Origin: Phallusia fumigata
Lineage: Eukaryota > Chordata > Ascidiacea > Phlebobranchia > Ascidiidae
Length of the DNA: 64,000 bases
Direction: 5' to 3'
Assembly: GCA_008931825.1 (NCBI GenBank)
Contig: QXVZ01023286.1
Location: 3,625-67,624 of the forward strand
A program made the translations under genes and the position numbers. The notes under the pieces are model-generated. The model made no database searches and was not told the origin of the DNA. It was given only the letters and a program-made list of their open reading frames with translations. This document shows, in pieces, positions 49,330 through 61,300 of this stretch. How positions within the stretch are numbered: position 1 is the first letter of the stretch; each line of letters starts with the position of its first letter.

Positions 49330-52300
49330 TCACATGGTCGTGCCGGCCTCGTTCTTTTCTGACAGCTCTTTCCAGTGTCTCCGGTTGTCAAGGCAACCGT
49401 CCAACATCGGTTTAAGACCCTTAGAGGTTTTCGACAGCGCCTAAAGGAAGTAGGTTTTAGTTTATTGGTTCCGGCCAGAGGAAAAGCATCAGGGATATTC
49501 GTGACATAAAAATGTGCGGAGCCTGCATTCCCTGATACGCATCTACTATACGGTTTGAGGAACAAATAAATAGGTTACAATTGTTGAGTAGTTTGACATT
49601 TCATGAACATTTCCCACAGATGTAGTTTTGGAAAACTTATTTAGTCGTATATTGGCAATAACATAATAACTGTCTTCTATGCCTGTAGTGGGTTCAAAAC
49701 ACACATTTAAATACGTTTCAACATCACCAAACTCGCATGTTACTGTAGCTGCATTTTTGCGTTTATCCCTATTCAAGTCAGACGACAACAGCCTTTAGGG
49801 TAGACTTTGCGCTTTCATCTGCGATGTTAACCTTAAAATTAGGTGAAAGGTAGTACGAAACTATGCACGACGAAACGAAACTATATACGAAATATTCAGG
49901 TTTTCATTCAGTTTTGAAAAACTGTACGGGTAGTCTACTCCTACATTGTCTAATGTGCTGATCTGCTACTTCCTGCTAATTTAATGTATTTTCACTAATT
50001 CATTTCATACTCTATGCGCTAGTACTTATTTCTAGATTAGGATGTACTTATATCGCGCACCAAAGGTCAGTTTACCTCGTACAAGGGCAAACATATGCTG
50101 TCGATAAAGCCGACTTGCATATTGGGCAGTTTGTGTTTCAGCTTGCGGTTCATCATGTCGATCGGTTCTTGCATCAGCCGGTTTTTTTCAATGTCCCCCT
50201 GTTCAAAGAACTCCTCCGCCACTTGTTCTGCCACCTGGAGTTCACAAGTACACGGTAAGCATTGCCGGTTTGATTTTCACTGTTCTGAATGGTTTAATAA
50301 TTTCAGTTTCGTTTTCGCAGATTTATGGTTTTATTTGCAGATGGGCTTCACATCAAGTATTGTCGGCACAATGCGGGTTTCGTGCAGTAAACTTTTGTGA
50401 ATTAGTAACAAATGAAACAAAAACTAATGGCTAATCTCTATCGAAAACGTTTAATGCCATGAACAAAAACAAATCTGTCTCGAAAACACCGTTTAATGCC
50501 ATGTATTTTGACTACAAGACGTTTTCGATAGAGTTAAACTATTTTGACACTTTCAAATAAAAATAATACTGTCAAGTTCAATTTGATAGCTGGGAATTTA
50601 GAAAGGTCATACAAATTCAAACCTATGTGATATTGTTTTTTGCCAACCCTAATACCAGCTCTGCAGTTTCAACACGTTGCGCAACAAAACAAAATTAGAA
50701 GAATCGGCAAAGACACCATGAATTAATGTAACGAATAACATGCATAACATGCACATGCAGACGTTAAGCGCAAAGCTCATGCAGGGTTAAACAGCAGAAA
50801 GTGGGGATCAATTAAATACCAACTTAATGACGGGCTATTAAGTTTAAGCAGCGAATACCTGCAGTCTCGCCATTAGGTATTGAACAAACGTTATGCACTT
50901 GTAGGTAAATAGACATAAAAATAATTACTTTGGTTGTTGTAAGATTATTATTCGAATTTTGGTTTTTACAATTTCGAAATCTACTTTTTGTTATGAGTTA
51001 CTGGACTTCTTTACATCCGCCTAAATTAAGTTCCCTATAAATCAATTACTGAAAACCAACAATCGTATTGCGCAATTTTTACCTGGACAGTCTCATATCA
51101 GCGAGCAAAATTTACTTTTAAGGTTGTTGAGATATCTGAAATGCCCCTATTTCTAGTTTTAGGATTATAACAAACTTCCGGCCTAAAAAGCAGTAAAATA
51201 GTGCGTAGCCTAAAGTTTCTCCAATTTGCCAATGTAACCAATCTTCCCGAACGAATTACATACAAGTTGCTTTCCTTTCCTACGCATTGAAGTTCGGAAA
51301 AAAATGCCGATTAGACAGTTGGTTAAGAAAAGGTGGGCAACAAATTAGGCCCGGGATAATGCTGCTAACGGGAATTACGTGTTCACAAACTTATTTTCGT
51401 CCAACAAACTGCGGTGACACCAGATTCAAGAGCCAACCGTCATGAGCAACTGTGTAATGTTTATCCACTTACACACTTTTGAAGTTTTATGACAAAACAC
51501 ATTTTTCGACTTTTATGACAAAATGCTATGTGAGTTGTGGCAGCCGAACGTTAAAAGCGGTAAGTACTTTCTGACGTCACCACAGTAAGTTGGGCAGCAA
51601 AGGTACAGACGGTGATGCAAATATAGAACAACACAAGAGCAAAACTGTGTACCTTGAGTTCAATCAGCCAAGGCTTTGTTATGGCCGAAACGTCGGTGGC
51701 AGTCATGACCATACCCCTGTGTATAGAGCGGCCAATAGCAAGGTAAGCAAATGCGACAAGGGGTTAGCTGGTCCGGACGCCAGGAAGTTCCAAAGCGGAA
51801 TCGTCGAGCGCCAGCTGACTACGGCATTTCGGACGCAAGAGAGCGCGCACTCGCTAATGGCGATTTTAGCAGTGACAGCATGTTGTCTTTAATTAAGTTT
51901 CGAAAATTGCGGAAACTATTGCGGCCTTTTGCGGGGAAGTGGCAATTGCGGTATTTACGCAGTGCGACTGCTCGGGGCCGTAAAAATTTTCAAGGCAATA
52001 GCGTACGGTTGCAGCTGCGCGCCAACAAAAAAAGTGGGAGTTATTAAGACATCTGGGGTGCCTACTCTCATGAATTGTGAACGGAGGCAATTATTTTGCG
52101 TTAAATCCTACGAATGACAAAATCCAGCATTTTAGCTTTCTAAATTATTGCGCTGCACACGTGTTTAGCATAACACAAACTGGTTGTGAAGTTTTGATTC
52201 GCCACAAGGAGCACCCACCAAGCTTTGACAAAAACCAAAAATTAACACCGACCAAATCCTGCCGCAAAAACATTCTGAAACATTTGGAAATTTCATTTGA

Positions 52301-55300
52301 ACAACAATGTTTTGAGTTTGACACGGATAGTGGCTTTAAACACGATTGTTGTGTAGTATCTCTGGATGCACAATATAGAATTTCGAATATCAGAGATATA
52401 AATCCTGAAGCATTCGATTTTAAAGTGGCCAGGATAACCGGATTTGAAACTGTCCTTTTAAAGCATTTTGTTAGTGTATTGCCCTTATCGGCATTACCTT
52501 TATATTTCAGTGCATCAAGCAGTTTTTATATCGGACAAACACACCAGAAAGATGCACGTAACCCAATCAACCGGGACAGTTTTGTTTGTTTTTAGTAATG
52601 ATAATACAACCACGCCATTTCGACCCACGTCATACCTGTCGATGACGTCACAAGATGACGCAACACAGACGCATGACACAACATCACCAGTACAGGTTGT
52701 CAAACACCAGAATGCGGCTTGAGTTTCAGACATTCGCTTGCTATAGCGTGCTGTGTGCATGCGTTAACTCATGGTGCAATGCGATGGTGCAAGTATGCAC
52801 AATATAGAACCAAAAAATCCTAAAGATTCGAATCAGCCCGTATGCGAATCTGAAAGTGCGGTTTTATTCGGTATGAAGTGCGTTTTTTCGTGTACGTGAA
52901 TCACATGCTTTTATGCGCCAAATAAACCAACTAGATTCGAAACAAAACATTCCAGTAGACTTCAAAATACGTTACTCTATATTGTGCATACACAGGTTGT
53001 GTGATGATTCGTGCGCCTAGTACAGTCATGAGGTGACGCAGAAACGAATGAAAATGAATACAAGGGGTGCGGGGTGATCGCGGGACGAATGCAGCGATGC
53101 TTTTGTGGTGAACTTAGCTACCTTTTTCTGGACGCTCCACGGTCTCGTGATGCCGGCAATGTCGCAGCCCGTTATTACAACGCTCCTGGTGTCCGGACAC
53201 AGATACACAGTGTTAGAGATAGAAAACATATAAACACGGGGCTTATGATTTTTATGTATGCCTAAAAAACTTGCCGTCTAAGGGCCACTGAACAAAGAAA
53301 CAAATTATGAATATACTGGTTTGTGCAAAAAGAAAGAGCAACGTCGGATTTTTGTCACAGGTATTGTCGACCTAAGATGATTTATTGGGGTTTAGGAAAG
53401 TCAGAATAAAACTGTATTTCTAGGTTATTTATTGTGTTTTGTATAATTTCAACTGGCCACTATCCATTTTTAAATCATCCTTACATAATATTCACGGGGA
53501 AGACATTTGTTTCAAATAATAAATCTTGTTGTAGGTTTAGGAAAGATTGCCCTTTGTCCAGTGGCTATTCAAGCTTCCTTCAGGCATTGCAAAAACATTA
53601 CATGTTCCAACTTTTCAAATTAACTAAACGACATGTAATGGGTCGAAAAATCTTTGATTCTCACCGCAAGACGTCTCTTTGATTTTCGTTGGTCGCCCAA
53701 TCCCGTACACCTGACTGGACAATGTTGAAGAAGGCGGTTCGGTTTTTGAAGTAGACGGCGAGGTCGGTGCTTATGATTGCATGTTGAACGAGTTTTATCA
53801 CTTTGGCATATTCGGTTGAGCTCAGGTGAGAGAGAATCTCGCATCCTGCATGTTCAGAAGTAACGGTTTACTGCACATAACTTGCTCTTTAACGGCAAAA
53901 ATGACCAATTAACAGTGATCCTAACAGTGGCGTACAGCTGGTATCTATATTTATAAGGCGAGATTGTAGGACTTTATAAGATGCTTCGGTTCCAAAGCCA
54001 CCGTGTTAAAATGTACTAAATTCTTTCTTCATACGTTTTTTATCAAGTTTTCCTTAAGTTATATATTAGCTCAAGAAAAACATAAAACACCAGTCCTGTA
54101 TTCGTACCAAAGTTGTAAAAAGTGACGTAAAAGTAAAACTTCAAACTAACTCATCTGTTTGTATTGAATTCGAGTATTACGGAAATCTTGTAGTTTACAG
54201 TACGCACAACTCTAATGCGAAAGAAGTCTATTTGATTACGAAATAAACGTCACAGTAGTTTTGACTGTCGTTTCCGGAACACAAGCTTGGAAATGTAAAA
54301 CGCCCCAGGCGAAAAGCCAACGACGATAACTACAGCAGCTTATTGTTGTAGCAATGCACAGCACACATAACAGGGCAAGGAGTACAAACATCGAAGGTTG
54401 AGAGTGAATGTGTGGTGACAGAACTTTTTACCAAGGTGCAAGACTGCTACAAGGTTTTTATAACTGTAATTATTGCAATGCGGATGGAAATAACGTTACT
54501 TCAAAAGTGTGAAATTGTATTTGATGCCAGAATGTTATGTAATAAGTTTGGGATGCATTTTTGATTATGCAATGCGAAAGTCAATTGCTTGTAGATAGTG
54601 TGGCTTACCTGTAATATTGGGTACAATGATTGATTTTCAAAACTTGACATCTGTTTTATGGTGCTAAACATAATCAGTATAGACTTAGCTAAAATAAATG
54701 AACTTTCTCTAGCGTATTTGAAGAAACCTTTTCATTTTTTGGATAGTTGCATAAACAGCTAGTGGTAGTGTAATGGCTATAGAGAGTTAACTGCATAGAC
54801 CAAGTGGAACAATGCACCCATAATCATGAGAAGATATGCGTTGGTCGTACACAAGACTACGCTTTCTGGTTTTGGTTATTGGATCGTTCTGGTTCGCAGC
54901 GCTCATTGGATTACACAAACGAATTGTTACGCAAAGTGTGCAAAGTGACATCGATGCAATAGTAAGTAGATTTATTGTGTTGTTGAAAACATTAAGTATT
55001 CCAGAACGTTAAGTATCCAATTTTTCGTGATTTTGAAGTATTTATCCAGAAAACGGTTTCAATTCGTCAACCCAAAGACTCAATGGTTTCAAATAAGCTT
55101 CTGGAAGTAGCAAAGATTAAGGACCATCCCCCTGTTAACCGTGACATCATTTATTGTAAAATTTTGGACCAAGTCTCTCATATATCGTTATGTACTAACT
55201 ATTAGCTACCATCTTTAAGAACACCTATAAAAAACTCTTTAGGCATAGGTAGTATTTTTTAAATTTTCACAAACTGAAACAAATTCGCTAAGGCAAGGAC

Positions 55301-58300
55301 TTCCAGGCAACATGTTTATGTCACCTGCGGGGGAAAACTGATTGAAGTGGAAGGAAGCAGAAAGTGTTTGCGAAGATTTCGCGAGTTGTCGCAAAATTGG
55401 AAAGAAAATTATTGCTTTAATGAAGTCGACTCGAAAGGTAAAAACATTCCTGATTTGTGTGTTTATTTAGCAGAACAAACAACAGAACAACGTTTGAAGA
55501 AACCCCACTAGCAAAGCCTTTCGTGTAAAATTCATGCAAATGAATTGATTTTACTCGATTCATACCAAACAACTTTTCCGCTTTTTGTGTTGTTTACGAT
55601 ACCTGCTTTGTTTCCTAGATATCAACTGCAGCATTTACAGACATGTGGTTTATGTTGATCGAATCTGTCCCGAGCCTCACGACGCTTCAGGAATATTTTT
55701 AACAACATTGTCAACACGTGAGAACGCAGCGGAGCATGTCCCGAGAGCTGTAGTGAGAGAAAGTTTTGAAAAGCTGCACCGAGAGCTGAAAATCTGCGGC
55801 AAGGTAACGTGGGTTGAAAAAAATATTCCGTGGAGTAACTTTTTCATCAATGTTTAGTTAACTGTAATCAAAACATTCTGCATGGGTTCGAATACAAACA
55901 CAGGTGTGTCTTCGCTCTGGTGTAAAGAAATATTTTTTACCACTTTTTAGGTTTGTCAGTGGATACAAAACAGGATACGACGCCTACAAAGCAATTGGAC
56001 CGCCACGTCACAAAAACTCGTTCAGCAAAGAAACTTCGAAAACGATTTCGGGGATGCACCTCCAGGGAAACCCCCATATTTACGAGTCAAGCTTCGAATC
56101 CTCCTGCACATGGGGCTATTGACTAAAGAAGTGGGGTTAAATTATGGGGAAGCTGCCATGTTTGGGGGTCCCCTGGGTGAGCTGGTCCAGTGGTCAGACC
56201 TGGCTGCTGCCTTGCAAACACTTGGCCATGACGTCGTGCTGTCTTGGTCACCTGACCGACTTGCTGACGTCATGATGACTAAGTTGTCTGGTTGCGAAGG
56301 CGCGAGAAAGTTCGATTTGGTTTTTACTGATATCGTTGGCTTAATGCAGGTAACAGTACTGAAAATGCATGTATTAATTTGCCTTGATTGCGTTTCTGAC
56401 TGATTTTAAATCCTTTTTTGAAGTAAAAACTACCTTCTAGCAGCAAAAGTTACATTCAAACAAACATATAAAGTCTAATATACCCTGCTGTTTGATAAAA
56501 TTATATTTTTGAAAACATTTTTTTGTGTGCAGTTGAACCAGCAGCTTGGGTCGCTTTACCACTACAGATGTTTACTGCGAGTCCTTGATGTCTACGGTAC
56601 TGAACCAGAGTTCAACCATCCGGTTTACAATCCACAGAAGAGAAACACCAGAACCTGGGGTGGTAAGAAACCAGGCAAAAATACGCGTAACCGCTGCTAC
56701 CAAGATACGATTGAAAGCCTGGATTTGGGACCATGCTCGTATTAAGGACAAAAATTCGCAATGGCTGCATTACACCATCAGTAACCAACTGAGCGTTTTT
56801 TATTATCTTACTATTTTTCATGCAAATTTGAATTTTCCCACGTTTTGACCTACTATGCAGTTGGTTTTCGTTGCTCTGAATTTTGAAAACAAAAATGAAG
56901 AAGATTTCGATGTTATTTTTGTGCCTTGAAATAGCTTGTTGATGTTATTTTTAAAGGACGTGGACTTGACACTGGGCAGTTTTTTACACATTTTCCACAT
57001 TCACAAGACAACTCTTTCCTCGGTTTTGTGGTGGAAAAACATTCTTTCAAAAACCTAACTTACAGTAACATGTAAGAAAAGTCGTTAATCGTATAATTGA
57101 TTATTGTTACTCATTAAACTTCATTGTTTAGAAGCCGAGCATTGCTGTATGGAAAGAAAATGAAAGTCTTTAAAGGCAAGAAAAAGTTTTTAGAAATTTT
57201 GATGGAGAATTTTGATGAGATCCACGCCACTGTGTTTAAAAAAGATGACGAATCGGTAAGCAGATTTTTAATCGCAACGTACCGTGGAGTTTATCTTATG
57301 ATTTGCTAAAAAACAGTTACAATTTGATTGTGAAAACGTTTGTGTCTTTGTATTTATAGAATTCGACTGTAGAAAAAAAAACACTTGGTTCATGAACGCT
57401 ACTTTAAGCAAGAAAACAATTCTCCACATATAACTTACTAAAAAACTTTTTGGCTTTCAGAAAAATAGAAAAACTCACAATATTGCCCCCACAGAACTAA
57501 GTTGGTTAGACAAAGATCGCCAGTAGGATTGTCTGAGTGCCATCATATGAATACACACAATTTCGTACAGGATCATTCCACTTTACCGGACTTCGTCACA
57601 AACCACCAGAATATGAAGCAAGGTGAATTTCTTGAACTTCTCCGCAGTTCAACAGTGTTTGTGGGTGTGGGGCAACCGGTGGAAGGACCGGCTGCGCTGG
57701 AAGCCGCATCGAACGGGGTCGTATTTCTTAACCCTCAATTCACGCCCCCGCGACCAGTTGCTGAAGGTAAACCGACAAGAAGAAGACTGACGTCACAAAA
57801 TCCGTACGCGCAAGAAACTATAGGTAAGAAGTTTGTTATGATGAACAAATGCAAAACATATACGAGGCTACTGTAAATGTAAAAGAAGTAGAGACTAAAC
57901 GAAACCAGCAACTCGAGGTGCGTTCTTTGCAGTATCAATTTACAACGATTAAGGAAAAACTTTAGTTCATTTTTGGTAAAGACGTTAAGAAAAACTGTAG
58001 TTCTTTCAGCAAAATGTTAACCAAAACCGACGTTTGTGCTAACGTGCCAGGAGTGCAGCCTTACCAAAAATGCAACAACTTTTGCTTGTAGTTTAACCGT
58101 ATGTTCAGGGGAGCCGCTAGTTTACACTGTGGACATCAGAAATCAAACCGAAGTAAAACAAGCGCTGAAGAAAATCCGGGAATCACCTAAACCGGAACCG
58201 CACGTCCCGTTCGAATTCACGTTTGACGGATTTCTGGAGGTGGGATAAATCAAGAACATTCGAACATCCAGAAAACAATTGAATAAACGCATTCCTTTTA

Positions 58301-61300
58301 GAGATTGAACGCTTATGTTGAGAACCAGGATTTTTGTAGCGAACAAGTGCGGACCACTGTGGGTTCCAATAAAGTGTTCTGGATAAAGACTAAAAAGGAA
58401 TGGCCACCAGTAGAACATTTACAGGTAAAATGTTGAAACTTTATGTCAAAAAGTAGTTTAAATTTGATTACTTTTCTTGATTAGTTGTTTTCAGAATTAA
58501 GTATTCCACATTTGCTAAAAGCATTTATAATTAGTGCGGTTCTCGATATCGCTTCCATATTTTTGCTGGACCCCTCATCTTTCTCTCAACAGCAGGTCAA
58601 TAAAGACTAGCATGAAGCAAAGGGCTGCCCTAAACCTGTCGGAAAATGCTGCACTAAGATACAAGAAGGGATTTTTATTGTTCGACCGTATTGTTTTAAT
58701 GTAGTGGCTTAACCTGTGTTGTATTGTTAAATATCGCGATCCTTATTGTTAAAAAGGCACAATTTTACCCTCGGAGTTTGCAAATACCTATTATGTTTAT
58801 ATTCCAGATTAAGCTTTCCGACGTAGGAGAGTCTTGTTCCGAAGCGTGCACCCGCCGCAAGATGGCGTGCGAGCGCACGTATTTCAAACACCTCAACTTT
58901 ACTTCGGCATTTACCAATCAACGACTAAAATGCAAAACAACGAGGGTCTCGAACCCAAGACAGGAGACACAAAAACGTCGCCCCAAAGGTGACGATGACG
59001 TCACAGTGACATGTCACGCTCCGAGTTACGTCACAGGTTCTGGAGAATGCGTCATGCAAAGCGACGCCATGTTGTATTCTTGTGCATGCACACCACCTGT
59101 GGGTGTGGTTAGATTATGTCCATGTAGGACTTACAGGCCTGAACAGAGAGCACTGTGTTATGATTGCGCTTAGGTTGGTTGTTTGTTTATTGTGTAGTTT
59201 GTATATTATTTCCAAGAAGTTTGACCGCAGTTGCCGCAATGAGATTTTTCACCTTTTGTTTGTTTGTTTTTGTGAGAATAGTTTTTTTCCCTTTGCTGTT
59301 AAGTTTTATTTCGTAACGATATACTCGAAAATATGTATGTATAGCCACAGGGGTATTATTAAAGCAAACCTCAGAACTGACGATTTTACAATGCCAGAGT
59401 TTTTAAATTTTAAGTGATTGCCTGGGAAGTAATTTTGTCTGTAATTCTGCTTGACACAGGGTAGTTACCATCGCTCTGTAGCAGCATAAGACACTGGTTG
59501 TAGTGATGATGTTCCATCGTAGATGTGGAATACAGTCTGGCGAGGGGATGCTCGATCCTAAAACAAGGTAAATCATAAAAATCATACAAAAAAAATAAAA
59601 AACATACGGATCCGCTTTCTAGACAGTGACGCACCGTGCTGTCTCTAAGGTAAGCGTGGATAGGGAGACAGTTTTCGTAATTTAGTGAGCCTATTTTGAC
59701 GACCGCCATCGGTCAATTGCTGCGTATTACGTCAATATTTTAACCTTACTAAACCTCAGGGTTAAACTGAAAGTAACACCTCAAGTATAAACAAAAGTAA
59801 CTGACATCGTAATTTATGTTGTCGTATGTCGTAAAGAAGATAATTGGTGATATTTCTACTCAGCGCATAATCTTCATTTTAATTTAGTTATACGTTTTAT
59901 TAAAGGCGGAAATTTCTTATTGAAATCTTTTGAAATAAGAATAAAACAGTCATCGATGATTTTATTTAACTCCAATTTACACATTCACATCACACACTGC
60001 CACGTCAGGCATATCGAGACTTACTTGGCTTGAAAAGCGTTGTTGGTTCCCCTGTGGTCAAGGTCGTGCGATAAACAAGAGATAAGCAAAGCAAGCTGCT
60101 CGTAATCGTTGAACACGTTGAGCAAACCGCCGATCCTGATCATGCAGAAAGCGCTTTGGCATACGTTGAAAGCGTGTCGCCAGTTGTGGTATCTTACTGG
60201 TCTGTAATTGCGCTTCACGCTCGCCACCCAGCGGCAAAGAGTCTGTTGAATGAGATTGAACTTCAATTAGGGCCTTCAATTAAATTGATGAAAGTAAGAC
60301 GGAACGGTCCGGATCGCCGTTCCGATAAAGGAATTATTTCCGGTATCGAGTCGCAAATATCGACTAAATCCCTTAATAATCTAAAAATTTGCTTGAAAGT
60401 CTCTACAATGATTTGTCAGTTGTTCTTTTTATTTGTGTAAAGTGATAGATGAAAACAAAAGTAGACTTTCTCTTAATTGAAAAAAAAACAGATCGTTTCG
60501 GTTAGACAATATTTCTACTTTAATCCCAGGACATCAAGAAAACCTTTTAAGCTGGTGAAAACCCAGTTTGAATCTCTAATACTTGCAAAAACTGTTTGAA
60601 GAACAAAATAAAAATTGAAGCTAATTACTGATTTGTTGTGCAATAAACTTCAACAAATGGTCATTTATTCATCACATCAGAAATTATGTTGAAATAAACC
60701 AGTATTTAACATTTGCAAACACATCTTCAAACGATCCTTCGTCTATGAACCACTCTTTGGGCCTCATAGGTCCTGAGTTTAATAGTCGCCTAGCTGGCCG
60801 AGTTGCCGCTTAAAAAATATCAAAATTACGACTCACGCCAATGTTAATGTGAAATTTCTCGTGAAGATTCATGTCGATGAACATCCTCACAGTCGCCCGT
60901 AAAGTATCGTGGTCAGATAACAGTGAATCGTCAAATCCGTAACTCAACAGGTTAAACTTCTTGGAGGAAGGAATCTCACTTTGCTAAAAACGGAACAAGC
61001 GAAATAAAAAGCATATTTGCATAGGGAACGTTAATAACCAAGTTCCTACCGCCAGTTGTAGGGATTCTGTTGGTGGAGCAACGGCGTGATACGACAGAAC
61101 CTACAAAACAAACAAAAAGCTTGTTAGTCTGTGATGTTTATGTAAATACTTCCGCCAGGTGGCACACCACGTAACATGTGCTCTCTGCCCTTGTGTATAA
61201 AGCGTCACGACCTTACAACAAGCACTTCTATACCTGTGGGAGGTGTGCGTGGTTTGGCATGTTTCAGCTCATACCAGATCTTTTAGGTTTTGTCCCACGT

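Noticed and set aside
50095-50400. Plus ORF of 101 codons
   Set aside because: Antisense to the phosphodiesterase exon at 50076-50234.
53620-53844. Minus ORF of 74 codons ([10 protein letters not shown]...)
   Set aside because: Wrong frame over a real phosphodiesterase exon; the true frame reads [11 protein letters not shown] and onwards.
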